Positions 46,671 through 54,864 of a stretch of 64,000 nt of DNA are shown here, piece by piece. A model generated the notes under the pieces. It did no database searches, was not told the DNA's origin, and saw only the letters and a program-made list of their open reading frames with translations. Within the stretch, counting starts at the first letter, position 1, and every line of letters begins with the position of its first letter. The DNA comes from Maliibacterium massiliense (lineage in GTDB: Bacteria > Bacillota > Clostridia > Christensenellales > Maliibacteriaceae). The position numbers were made by a program, and so were the translations under genes. Where the stretch lies: positions 62,001-126,000 of the forward strand of contig NZ_LR026983.1 in the NCBI RefSeq assembly GCF_900604345.1, in the 5' to 3' direction.

Positions 46671-47501
46671 TCATATATCCTCTTGTTCCCCCTGCCAGCC
46701 AAGTTCCCTGGAAAACGCCGCGCACTGGGCAAGCAGGCTGTCAAGCTGCGGCTTGACGCGCGCGCGCCAGACTTCCTCCGCCACCTCGTACGGATCGATG
46801 CTCCCAAGCAGACGATCCTTGGGACCTGAGAGCGTCAGCGCGCCGATCACCTCGCCGCTTGCGTCGCGCACAGGCGCGGCAAGCGTGAACATACCCATGT
46901 GGATTTCCTCGCATTCAATGGAAAACCCCCACCTGCGCACCTGCGCGATTTCCTGCCGTAGGCGCGCGATATCCGTAATTGTTTTGGGTGTTTTGGCCGC
47001 CAACGGCTGCAGCTGCGCGAGCAAACGCGCACGCTTTTCCTCCGGCGCAAAGGCCAGAAAACACTTGCCGCTTCCCGAGCAGTGCAGCGGCGTGCGCGTT
47101 CCCACGGGCGCAACCACGCGCACGGAATGCCCGCTGTCGATCTTTTCCAGCACGACCGACATCACCCCCTCGCGCACATTGAAGCTGACTGACTCGTTGC
47201 AGGCGGCGACAAGCCTGCGGATATGCCGCAGCGCGCTTTTCTCCAAATTGTGACTGGCTAGGTAGCGCCGCCCGATGATGCCGCTAGCAATGCCCAGCGT
47301 GTATTTGTGATTCCGCTCGTTTTGCTCCAGCAGCCGCGTTTTGACGAGCGTTGTGGCCATGCGGTGCGCGGTCGTTTTGGGCACGCCCAATTTTTCGCTG
47401 ATTTCCTGAATGCTCAGCTCATCCACCCTGGGTACGCTGAACAGCAGCAATAGTTTCGCCGCCTTTTCCACGGAGAGAATGGTGCTCTTATCTTCCTGCA
47501 T
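46671..47501 (-). CDS. IclR family transcriptional regulator
   Basis: 276 residues. N-terminal winged helix (ILSVEKAAKLLLLF, LSIQEISEKLGVPKTTAHRMATTL), then the IclR effector domain (SFNVREGVMSVVLEKIDSGHSVRV, TPLHCSGSGKCFLAFAP, GFSIECEEIHMGMFTLAAPVRDASGEVIGALTLSGP). The ATG at 47501 is used; a GTG three codons earlier is possible. It is immediately upstream of the liv-RpiB genes, and its promoter contains TTCCGT half-sites, so autoregulation is likely; control of livJ is inferred from position only. Confidence 0.92.
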   Translation of the reverse strand: MQEDKSTILSVEKAAKLLLLFSVPRVDELSIQEISEKLGVPKTTAHRMATTLVKTRLLEQNERNHKYTLGIASGIIGRRYLASHNLEKSALRHIRRLVAACNESVSFNVREGVMSVVLEKIDSGHSVRVVAPVGTRTPLHCSGSGKCFLAFAPEEKRARLLAQLQPLAAKTPKTITDIARLRQEIAQVRRWGFSIECEEIHMGMFTLAAPVRDASGEVIGALTLSGPKDRLLGSIDPYEVAEEVWRARVKPQLDSLLAQCAAFSRELGWQGEQEDI

Positions 47502-47513
47502 ACGTATCACACT

Positions 47514-47542
47514 CTTATAGATATTTGTTCCGTATTACGGAA
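47514..47542 (-). promoter_or_regulatory. Promoter of the IclR regulator
   Basis: TTCCGT (47537-47542), 17-bp spacer, TATAAG (47514-47519), minus strand. The -35 is itself one of the operator half-sites. Confidence 0.55.
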
Positions 47543-47557
47543 CGTTATTCCGTTTTT
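47527..47557. promoter_or_regulatory. IclR operator: three alternating half-sites
   Basis: A perfect 17-bp palindrome GTTCCGTATTACGGAAC (47527-47543) is followed by a third arm, so that ACGGAA-5 nt-TTCCGT forms a second inverted repeat. The pattern TTCCGT/ACGGAA is a plausible IclR site and covers the -35. Confidence 0.75.
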
Positions 47558-47769
47558 GTTAATTCCATGGTACTGTCATTTCCATCATCTGTCAATGACA
47601 ATTTTCGATAAAATATTTCATCTTGAAATGCTTCATTTAGTACATCCCTATGCGCTCTATCGCCCCCTTATGCCGGGGCGCGCCGCAGCAAAAACACATT
47701 TGTGCTAACCTATGTGCGTTGACGGCAGCGTGTGCGGCGCGCGCCCCGCTTCTCCCTTTAAAGCGTAAT

Positions 47770-47812
47770 AAAAAAGGTCGCGGCGCATATGCGCCGCGAC
47801 CTTTATTTGTTT
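47770..47812. terminator. Terminator, perfect palindrome
   Basis: AAAGGTCGCGGCGCAT and its complement form a 16-bp perfect palindrome (47773-47804). TTTTTTATTA follows on the minus strand, ending the lipoprotein transcript; TTTATTTG follows on the plus strand. Confidence 0.85.
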
Positions 47813-47911
47813 TGCACTTTTATATATGCGGCGCCAGTCTGGCATAGCGGGCCTGCGCGCGAAGGCAGCGTTCCCACAAGGCGCCGTGCTGCCTACAGGC
47901 GGCCTTCTTCG

Positions 47912-48394
47912 TCAGGCTGAAAACGCCTGTGCGTAGATTTCCTTGCCATCGGGGTCCAGGTAGCGCACCTCCACGGCGGGGTTTTCCACCTCAACAGCCG
48001 CCTTCAGAGACTTGGCAATCCCTTCAAACGTGGACGCCTGGCTCTTTAAACCCGCCTCCAGCGTATCGGCGTCCATAACCGCGGCTACGTCCGCATCCTC
48101 AATGGTAAAGTTGTAGATGAGCTTGTCGCCATCGGCAACGATGTCCACCGACATGCCGGAATCTTTCAGACTATCCTGTTGCGCTTTGAGCTGCTGCTGC
48201 ATCAGGTCGGATTTGACAAAGGCGTCCAGGCTCTCAAACTTGCCGGACGCGTTGCTCGAAGCTTTGGGCGAGGCGCTCCCGGCACTTGCGGAGGGACTGC
48301 CGCTGGCCGAGGGCGTTTTGCCGCAGGCAACCAGGCAAACTGCCAGGGCGAGCGCACATGCGCTCATCACAACTTTTTTGCACACATTTCTCAT
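47912..48394 (-). CDS. DUF4854-like lipoprotein
   Basis: 160 residues. Signal peptide with lipobox LVAC (C24), a Ser/Ala/Pro-rich linker to residue 50, then a small domain with a helix-rich part (LDAFVKSDLMQQQLKAQQDSL), strands VDIVADGDKLIYNF and a C-terminal VEVRYLDPDGKEIYAQ. This resembles DUF4854 lipoproteins of Clostridia, of unknown function. GGGAGG lies 10 nt before the ATG at 48394. Lies downstream of the c-di-GMP operon in the opposite-looking but same-strand arrangement, with its own terminator. Confidence 0.7.
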   Translation of the reverse strand: MRNVCKKVVMSACALALAVCLVACGKTPSASGSPSASAGSASPKASSNASGKFESLDAFVKSDLMQQQLKAQQDSLKDSGMSVDIVADGDKLIYNFTIEDADVAAVMDADTLEAGLKSQASTFEGIAKSLKAAVEVENPAVEVRYLDPDGKEIYAQAFSA

Positions 48395-48454
48395 TCCGAT
48401 ACTACCTCCCAATTTCCAAAGACATACGTATTCCCGCACAATGGCAGGATCGTA

Positions 48455-48466
48455 TTCCAATATAGC
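48455..48466 (-). promoter_or_regulatory. Possible extended -10 promoter of the lipoprotein gene
   Basis: TGC followed by TATATT on the minus strand about 65 bp upstream of the ATG; the -35 is weak. Confidence 0.35.
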
Positions 48467-48539
48467 ATAAATCGACTGGCAAATCTATCCCAAAACGAAA
48501 TAGTTTACTTTAAGCGTTTTATCGACACAAACACGCCAG

Positions 48540-48570
48540 AAAAAGGGACGGCCGCATGTGCATGCGGCCG
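48540..48570 (-). terminator. Terminator after the c-di-GMP operon
   Basis: CGGCCGCATG and its complement (48549-48570) form a 10-bp stem; TCCCTTTTT follows on the minus strand. Confidence 0.7.
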
Positions 48571-48677
48571 GAAAAATAAGCGATTGCGCCCGTGCAACGC
48601 AGGCCGGTCAGGCTTGCAGAAGGCGCGCCCTTAATAGGCGGCCGCAGGCTTTGCCCACAGCGCCTGCCCGGGCGCGA

Positions 48678-50534
48678 TCACGCAAGCTGCTGGTCCAGCA
48701 GCCGCGCATAGTCTTCCTGGGGCATGGGGCGGTAGAATGCATACCCCTGCACAAAGTCGCAGCCCATGCGTTTCAGTTCGTCCACCTGGCTCTGGGCCTC
48801 CACCCCCTCTGCCACCGCGCGGATATGGAACTTGTGCACCAGCTCGATCACCCCCTCCACCACGGCCATGTCCCGCTGCGGGTCACAGCTCTCGGCAAAA
48901 AAGAAGCGGTCGATTTTCAAGGTATCGATGGGAAGGCTCTTGAGCAGGCTCAGCGAGGAATATCCCTTGCCAAAGTCGTCAATGGAGCAGGCGAAGCCCG
49001 CCTGGCGCAGCTGGCGGACAATCTGCGTCATCAGCCCGGCGTTATCAACGGCGATGGATTCGGTAAATTCAATTTCCAGCAGCTCGGGCGGCACCTGGTA
49101 GCGATCCCGTATGGCTGTATAGTGGCTGACAAAATGCTGGTCGTAAAACTGAAGGCGCGACACATTGACAGAGATCGGAAAGACCAGCTTACCCGCGGCA
49201 AGCCGCTGGTGCAGGAACTGGCAAACGCTTTCAAAAACGTATTGGTCAAGGCGGTCGATCATGTACTTGCGTTCAAAGACAGGGATAAACCGATCGGGCG
49301 GAATGACCGTGCCGCTTTTGGGCGATTGCCACCGCACCAACGCTTCCGCGCACGCGATTTTGCCCGTAGCAAGCGCCACCTTGGGCTGGTAATACACCGT
49401 AAACTCCCCGTTTTCCAGCGCCTCAAGCATGCGCCCCTCAACGTCCTTCTCCTCGCGCAGGCGTCGGCGGATGCTCTCGTCATAATAGACGTAATTCTGC
49501 TTTTTACCCGTTTTCACCGTCTTGCGGGCAAAATTTGCGCGGTCCAGAAACCCATCGATGTGCAGATCCTCAACGACGTCCTCCACGCAGCAGATGCCGC
49601 AGCACGTGGGAATGGTCTGCCGCTCGGGCGAGTTGCGCATAAACTGGATGATTTTGCGGTCGGCCTCCTGCTGGCGGCTGGCCACCTCCTCTTTGTTCTG
49701 GTAACGCAGCAGCAGCACAAAGTTATCCGCAGAAACGCGCCCGCACAGCTCCCCTTCCCGGATTCCCTCCAGCAAAATCGCCCCGTACTGTTTCAGGACA
49801 TTGTCGCCGTAGGTGTAGCCAAACACATCGTTGATATACTTAAAATCTGAAAAATCCGTGTAGACGATCGCGATCTTCTGCTTGGGGCCCGCGTCAAGCA
49901 TGCGCTGGGCCTCCTGCTTGAAGGCGTCCAGATTGTACACGCCCGTCAGCGTATCTCTGCGCGTCAGGTCGCTGAGCTTCTGGTTGGTGTCCTCCAGCCG
50001 CAGCAGCTTTTTGGAATATGCCCACAGGATAAACACCCACGTCAGCAGCATGATGCCCAGCGTCACCATACAGATCACCAGCAGCACGCGCGTTCTGCGG
50101 GCTGCATATTCGTCGGCGGCAAAAACCGTGATATTGGCCTGTTCAAAATAGTCCTCGCTCAGCGCCAAAAGCGCTTGGCCATCGTCCTGCCCGCTGCGGT
50201 GCGCGGCAATCCTTTCTTTAATTTCTCTCCACATCCGCTCCAGCTGCCTGAGATTTTGCCGGTAGGTCTCATCATCCGGCAGCGGCAGGCCATACGTGCC
50301 CTGCCCCGTGGTCAGCTCGCCCAAAATGCCGTCGAGGTATGCGATGAGCGGATCACTTGGCTTGTCCATCAGCTCCAGCTTGACCAGCCGCTGCGAAGCG
50401 CCCCGCACGATGCCCACGTAGTTAACCAGCCGGCTGTAATGCTGCGCATGCACAATGATTTGCAGGGTAATGCTGCCAAAAAGGATGAGCAGCGCAAACA
50501 GAACAGCCAATCCGCTTTTAAAAAATCGCTTCAT
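48678..50534 (-). CDS. Membrane GGDEF-EAL protein with degenerate GGDEF (probable c-di-GMP phosphodiesterase)
   Basis: 618 residues. Two membrane helices (about 8-28 and 150-174) bracket a helical extracytoplasmic sensor. The GGDEF domain (about 190-350) has SADNF in place of GGDEF, so cyclase activity is unlikely. The EAL domain (about 375-610) looks complete: EALVRW, SVNVSRLQF, EIEFTES, DDFGKGYSSLSLLKSL, IDTLKIDRFF and AEGVE. It likely degrades c-di-GMP under control of the sensor. Last gene of the operon, 59 bp after a GGDEF gene. ATG at 50534 with GAGGG upstream. Confidence 0.92.
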   Translation of the reverse strand: MKRFFKSGLAVLFALLILFGSITLQIIVHAQHYSRLVNYVGIVRGASQRLVKLELMDKPSDPLIAYLDGILGELTTGQGTYGLPLPDDETYRQNLRQLERMWREIKERIAAHRSGQDDGQALLALSEDYFEQANITVFAADEYAARRTRVLLVICMVTLGIMLLTWVFILWAYSKKLLRLEDTNQKLSDLTRRDTLTGVYNLDAFKQEAQRMLDAGPKQKIAIVYTDFSDFKYINDVFGYTYGDNVLKQYGAILLEGIREGELCGRVSADNFVLLLRYQNKEEVASRQQEADRKIIQFMRNSPERQTIPTCCGICCVEDVVEDLHIDGFLDRANFARKTVKTGKKQNYVYYDESIRRRLREEKDVEGRMLEALENGEFTVYYQPKVALATGKIACAEALVRWQSPKSGTVIPPDRFIPVFERKYMIDRLDQYVFESVCQFLHQRLAAGKLVFPISVNVSRLQFYDQHFVSHYTAIRDRYQVPPELLEIEFTESIAVDNAGLMTQIVRQLRQAGFACSIDDFGKGYSSLSLLKSLPIDTLKIDRFFFAESCDPQRDMAVVEGVIELVHKFHIRAVAEGVEAQSQVDELKRMGCDFVQGYAFYRPMPQEDYARLLDQQLA

Positions 50535-50593
50535 TTTGATACCCTCGTCGACCTTTCCATGTGTTTTGCTATCCACAGGCCCTCTGTCACATG

Positions 50594-51817
50594 TTATTCT
50601 TCACAATGCCGCGCCATTTGTTTTTGCTGCTTTTGCGCGTACATCTTCTGATCGGCTGCGTGGATCAGATCACGCCAGTCGCTGTACGCGGTGCTGTGCA
50701 CGATGCCATAGCTCAATGACAGGGGATATACAAAAGCTTCCTCACTTTGAATGGCGTGCAGGCGCCGGTTGATGTCTTCCGCCCGCTCCTGCGATGCCGC
50801 GCAGGATAGGCCCATAAACACCACCAGAAATTCGTCTCCCCCGTAGCGGAACAGCAGGTCCACGCCGCTGCGGCAGGCGTTTTGGATGATCCTGGTAGCG
50901 GTAAGAATATAGCGGTCGCCCGCGTCATGCCCGAACCGGTCGTTGACGCTCTTCAACCCGTCCAAATCCAGAAAGCACAGCGTAAAATCCGCATGCTGCC
51001 GCGCCAGGGCGGCAATCGTCTTCTCTGCATACTGGCGGTTGTAAAATCCTGTCATGGCATCGAGAATCACGCGCTGGCGCAGCTGCATTTCTTCCTGCTG
51101 TTGCGCCTCCAGCTGCTGCGCTATCCGCCTGTTCTTCTCCTGGTATGCATCCAGCTCGCAGATGCGCCATGTATAGCGCATCGCAATGTAAAAGCCGATC
51201 ATGCTGAACAGGCAGGATTTGATGCTCCAAATCTTCAGAAAGATATCGTTGCGCTGTGTCGAGTACAGCATCAGGTTTAAAAACAGGTAAAAGAACAGCC
51301 CCGCCATGATTTCCAGCAGAAAGAACTGATGCTGCGGATAATCCAGGATAAGGCGGAACCTGTGCTGGATGGACGCGCGGCACATCAGCTGCAGGAGGAC
51401 GCCCGCCAAAGCGAAGCCGAGCAGTACCGGTATTCCCTTGAGGTTGCCCGCCTCGTTGATCTGGTTGTTAAAGCTTGCCAGCGGCTGGTTCATCACGATG
51501 GCGGCCATGCTGCGGCAGGAGATGTTGACGGCAAGCCCATAGATAATCCCCATCAGGGTGCTGAAAAGCGCGGGGCGCTTCTCCCCGCGATCACAGATCA
51601 GCGTCTCTAAAAACAGTAAAAAGGCAAAGAGAAACCAGTTGAGCACCAGGGGAAACTCCAGCACGCTACACATATAAAAGAACAGATAGTTGAGAAAAAA
51701 ACTTGCAACGACAAGCCCGACGCGCATACGGGGCATCAGCCGCACCCCTCTGACCATGCTGAAGTACTGCCAATTATAATAAAAGTACGCCGCCGCCGTC
51801 AGCAGTACCAGTAACAT
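50594..51817 (-). CDS. Membrane diguanylate cyclase (GGDEF)
   Basis: 407 residues. Seven or so membrane helices over residues 1-210, a coiled coil (AYQEKNRRIAQQLEAQQQEEMQLRQ) and a C-terminal GGDEF domain with DAMTGFYNRQYAEK, FLDLDGLKSVNDRFGHDAGD and intact RYGGDEF. The position of the inhibitory RxxD is SGVD, so product inhibition through the I-site is probably absent. AAGGGAGG precedes the ATG; the gap to the upstream gene is 15 bp. Confidence 0.93.
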   Translation of the reverse strand: MLLVLLTAAAYFYYNWQYFSMVRGVRLMPRMRVGLVVASFFLNYLFFYMCSVLEFPLVLNWFLFAFLLFLETLICDRGEKRPALFSTLMGIIYGLAVNISCRSMAAIVMNQPLASFNNQINEAGNLKGIPVLLGFALAGVLLQLMCRASIQHRFRLILDYPQHQFFLLEIMAGLFFYLFLNLMLYSTQRNDIFLKIWSIKSCLFSMIGFYIAMRYTWRICELDAYQEKNRRIAQQLEAQQQEEMQLRQRVILDAMTGFYNRQYAEKTIAALARQHADFTLCFLDLDGLKSVNDRFGHDAGDRYILTATRIIQNACRSGVDLLFRYGGDEFLVVFMGLSCAASQERAEDINRRLHAIQSEEAFVYPLSLSYGIVHSTAYSDWRDLIHAADQKMYAQKQQKQMARHCEE

Positions 51818-51832
51818 ACGCGCCCCTCCCTT

Positions 51833-53029
51833 CTATCCCCTGCTTTTATATTTATCCTGATACATTGCCTGGTCCGCCCTGCGGAAAATCTGTTCCACGC
51901 CCTCCTGCGCATCGCCCGCAGCATAGGCCACGCCATAGCTGAAGTGGAACGGCGCGCTGCAATCCACCGTCAGGCGGGATCGGATCTCCTCCATGCGCGC
52001 CGTGGCCTTTTCCTGCGCGCAGCCAGGCATCAAAACCACAAATTCATCCCCGCCCACCCTGGCCAGCACATCCGTTTGGCGCAGTAGGGTGTTGCATTTC
52101 TGGGCAAAATCCATGAGATAGCGGTCCCCCGCACTGTGCCCCTGCCGATCGTTGATCTGTTTTAAGTGATCCAGGTCGATAAAGACAAAACTAAAGGCAG
52201 CGCCTGCCTGCAGCAGCTGCGCCGTACGCTCCAGCACATACTGACGGGAATAGGCGCCCGTCATGGCGTCTCGCATGCTTTTGCTGCGCAAAAGCGCCGC
52301 ATCCCGGCTCTGCCTGTCCAGTTCCGCAGACAGGCGGCGGTGTTCCTCCTCCAGATAGCGCTCCTTGAGGATTGTGTAGAGGTGTTTGAGGAAGCGCACC
52401 AGATAAAACTCCAGCAACACCGTGCTGCCAATGAGAAAAAGCGGCAGCAGGCGCCAGTCGATGGGCAAAACGCACAGCACGCTGTCGAGCAACAAAAAGA
52501 TATTGCAGAACCATAAAAAGAGCATGAAGGGCCGCACTTCCGCGCTTTCAGACTGGGTGCGCAGCACGTCCAACGCCATGTTCCAGCGGGGAATCAATCC
52601 ATCTGTCACGATGCTGACGGCCAGGATGGCGTCAATCATCACAATCCGCCAGAATGGCTGCTGCAGCAGCGCGCGCATAGGTATCTTTGTCACAAGAGAA
52701 ATGACACCGATGAGAATCATGTGTAGCGCCATGATCGTCAAATGGGTAAAATTGATCAGAAACAGCTCTTTGAGGCGGCTCGCCCGCTTGCGCAGCAACC
52801 GCGGCAGCTTTTCCAGGAACGCAAAGACATAGACGACGGGAAGCGGGATATTGACCATGCCCCAGAACGTGTAGAGCGCCAAGTGCAGCAGCAAGGCGAC
52901 GCAGCCGCCAGGGGAAATTTTCCCTTGAGGAAACCCCAGCGCACGCATCGCCCGCCGCGCATAGATTTCATAAACCAAGCAGAGGCAGACAGGCCCCAGT
53001 AGGCCCCAGCCGAAATACATCTTCGGCAT
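51833..53029 (-). CDS. Membrane diguanylate cyclase (GGDEF) with I-site
   Basis: 398 residues. Six to seven membrane helices to about residue 215, then a helix (LKERYLEEEHRRLSAELDRQ) and a GGDEF domain with DAMTGAYSRQYVLE, FIDLDHLKQINDRQGHSAGD, and RQTD five residues before intact GGDEF, an allosteric I-site. Same overall plan as its neighbour. First gene of the operon; ATG at 53029 with GGGGGGA 4 nt upstream. A leader of about 255 nt with strong helices precedes it. Confidence 0.93.
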   Translation of the reverse strand: MPKMYFGWGLLGPVCLCLVYEIYARRAMRALGFPQGKISPGGCVALLLHLALYTFWGMVNIPLPVVYVFAFLEKLPRLLRKRASRLKELFLINFTHLTIMALHMILIGVISLVTKIPMRALLQQPFWRIVMIDAILAVSIVTDGLIPRWNMALDVLRTQSESAEVRPFMLFLWFCNIFLLLDSVLCVLPIDWRLLPLFLIGSTVLLEFYLVRFLKHLYTILKERYLEEEHRRLSAELDRQSRDAALLRSKSMRDAMTGAYSRQYVLERTAQLLQAGAAFSFVFIDLDHLKQINDRQGHSAGDRYLMDFAQKCNTLLRQTDVLARVGGDEFVVLMPGCAQEKATARMEEIRSRLTVDCSAPFHFSYGVAYAAGDAQEGVEQIFRRADQAMYQDKYKSRG

Positions 53030-53285
53030 GCAATCCCCCCTTCCTTTGGCGCGCTGCTTTGCGCCGCTTTGCAAAAAGCATTTGTGCAGCGCGTTTGCAG
53101 CTGCTCACTTCCATGATACGGCGTAGCGCCCCGCTCGCGTTCATTCCCCGTCTCAAATGCGGGGAACCGCAGCGGATGCGATCAATGCCCCAGGGGAACC
53201 CTGTCGGCTTTGGGGAGGATAGCGCCGTAACCGGCGAGCGCGCGACGGCCCTCGCCGGACTCTACTTGTATGTACAAAACACTTA
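53030..53285 (-). ncRNA. Structured 5' leader of the c-di-GMP operon (unassigned class)
   Basis: The leader runs from a promoter near 53285 to the first GGDEF gene. Helices read on the minus strand: an 8-bp hairpin (53231-53258), a long-range closing helix UACGGCG/CGCCGUA (53223-53229 with 53117-53123), and inside it hairpins at 53191-53203, 53168-53180 and a perfect 7-bp hairpin (53144-53166). This multi-branch plan suggests a cis-regulatory RNA. It does not match c-di-GMP-I/II, THF, SAM, TPP or cobalamin consensus as I know them. Confidence 0.5.
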
Positions 53286-53291
53286 TCATCC

Positions 53292-53320
53292 ACTATAGCA
53301 AAAAACGCAGGCAATCTCAA
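53292..53320 (-). promoter_or_regulatory. Promoter of the c-di-GMP operon
   Basis: TTGAGA (53315-53320), 17-bp spacer, TATAGT (53292-53297), minus strand. It sets the start of the structured leader. Confidence 0.75.
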
Positions 53321-53439
53321 CTGCCCAGCGGACGATGTAAGCTCTGCGCGCAGCATTTTGTAAGGAAACGGTCAAAGTGAGCCGCTGACCGCGCGCTTGG
53401 CGAACCATCCGGATGGCGTTCCTCCCTTTGCAAGCAGCA

Positions 53440-53495
53440 GTTTCCAACATAAAAAAGACCGAAAGTCCCGCAATGCCGCGGCTTCTCAGTCATAC
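53440..53495 (-). terminator. Possible terminator after queA
   Basis: A CCGC/GCGG hairpin and a small GAC/GTC hairpin are followed on the minus strand by TTTTTT, 30-70 bp after the queA stop. The stem is weak. Confidence 0.35.
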
Positions 53496-53522
53496 TGGCG
53501 CATTGTACATATCTTTCATACT

Positions 53523-54548
53523 TTACACAATGAGCATGGCATCACCGAACGAAAAAAACCGGTATCGCTCCCGCACGGCCTCCTCGTAGGCGGCCAGTGC
53601 CTGCTCGCGCCCCATCCACGCAGAGATGAGCATCAGTAGCGTAGACTGGGGCAGATGGAAGTTGGTGATGAGCCCATCCATCACGTGGAATGTAAAGCCG
53701 GGTGTGATAAAGATGTCCGTCCAGCCCGATCCCGCGTGCAGGCGGCCGTCCTTCTGCGCGGCCGTCTGCAGCACGCGCACCGACGTGGTGCCCACCGCAA
53801 AGACCCGATTGCCCCGCGCCTTGCAGGCCTCGATGGCTTCCACCGCGCTTTGCGTCAGTTCATAATACTCGCTGTGCATGATGTGCTTTTCCACGTCCTC
53901 TTCCTTAACCGGGCGGAAGGTGCCCAGCCCCACATGCAGCAGCAGCGGCACGAACGCCGCGCCCTTATCCGTGATGCGCTGCATCAGCTCGGGCGTAAAG
54001 TGCAGCCCCGCCGTAGGCGCCGCAGCAGACCCCTCCGTTTTAGCATACACCGTCTGGTAGCGGTTTTTATCCTCCAGCTGTTCGTGGATATAGGGGGGCA
54101 GCGGCATATTGCCCAGCCGGTCGAGCAATTCCTCGAACACGCCTGCATACATAAAGCGCACGCGGCGGCCGCCTTCGGGCAGTTCCTCGATGATTTGCGC
54201 GCGCAGCGCACCCTCGCCAAAGACGACGATCGCGCCCTTGCGCAGCCGCTTTGCCGGGCGCGCGAGCGTCTCCCATACATCCCTGCTCTCGCGCTTGAGC
54301 AGCAGCAGCTCCACTTTGGCGCCCGTGCCCTCGCGCACGCCAAACAGCCGTGCGGGAATGACCTTGGTGTTGTTGATCACCAGCACGTCGCCCGGACGCA
54401 GAAAATCGGGCAAATTGTAAAAATGCTTATGCTCCCGCAGGCCGGTATCGCGGTGGCACACCATCATACGCGAATGATCGCGCGGCTCCACCGGATGCTG
54501 CGCGATCAGCTCCTGCGGCAGCGCATAGTCAAAATCAGATGTCTTCAC
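53523..54548 (-). CDS. queA: S-adenosylmethionine:tRNA ribosyltransferase-isomerase
   Basis: 341 residues. QueA adds an epoxycyclopentane ring from SAM ribose to preQ1-tRNA in queuosine synthesis, acting after Tgt. Features: [63 protein letters not shown] and [25 protein letters not shown]. The start is GTG (54548) with AGGAAAG upstream. In many Clostridia queA directly follows ruvB; here a CRISPR remnant separates them. Confidence 0.96.
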   Translation of the reverse strand: MKTSDFDYALPQELIAQHPVEPRDHSRMMVCHRDTGLREHKHFYNLPDFLRPGDVLVINNTKVIPARLFGVREGTGAKVELLLLKRESRDVWETLARPAKRLRKGAIVVFGEGALRAQIIEELPEGGRRVRFMYAGVFEELLDRLGNMPLPPYIHEQLEDKNRYQTVYAKTEGSAAAPTAGLHFTPELMQRITDKGAAFVPLLLHVGLGTFRPVKEEDVEKHIMHSEYYELTQSAVEAIEACKARGNRVFAVGTTSVRVLQTAAQKDGRLHAGSGWTDIFITPGFTFHVMDGLITNFHLPQSTLLMLISAWMGREQALAAYEEAVRERYRFFSFGDAMLIV

Positions 54549-54864
54549 GTTGCTTTCCTACGTCCTTTCCCTTTGGCACATGTAAAGCGCGGCCGCCGCG
54601 TGGGTGCCGCGCGCTGTCCGATGTGATTGCCGCATGCCAGACGCGCCCGCCCGCTGCGGCCATGTGCAGTCTTTGAGGTGCCGCGCCCCATGCCAAAGGC
54701 GTAAGGCCACGCGCCGCGGCTGTGCGCTTCCTCTGCATGCTGAAAACGGGGGGTGATTCGATGCCCACAGAGATGGCGGCCGAAGCAGGCTGTCTTCATC
54801 CTTTTACCCTGCAATCATGGGATGCGCCTTCTCGGATACCTCGTGCACCATTTTGCGGCGCGCG
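54549..54864. other. Gap between queA and the CRISPR remnant
   Basis: About 315 bp, GC-rich. No gene, promoter or terminator could be supported. If the array once had more trailer-end repeats they are no longer recognisable here. Confidence 0.4.

Larger units (their letters stand above)
47511..47911. other. Regulatory gap between IclR gene and the lipoprotein gene
   Basis: About 400 bp with no gene: the IclR promoter/operator region (47514-47557), then an A+T-rich stretch to about 47640, then a terminator at 47770-47812. A 65-codon plus-strand frame crosses the terminator and is not called. Confidence 0.6.

Noticed and set aside
47650..47847. 65-codon plus-strand frame after the IclR gene
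   Set aside because: Crosses a perfect terminator palindrome and lacks a ribosome site.
53029..53300. Known c-di-GMP-I or II riboswitch
   Set aside because: The conserved GACGCAAAGC-type core of class I and the class II pseudoknot sequence are absent; it is reported instead as an unassigned leader.
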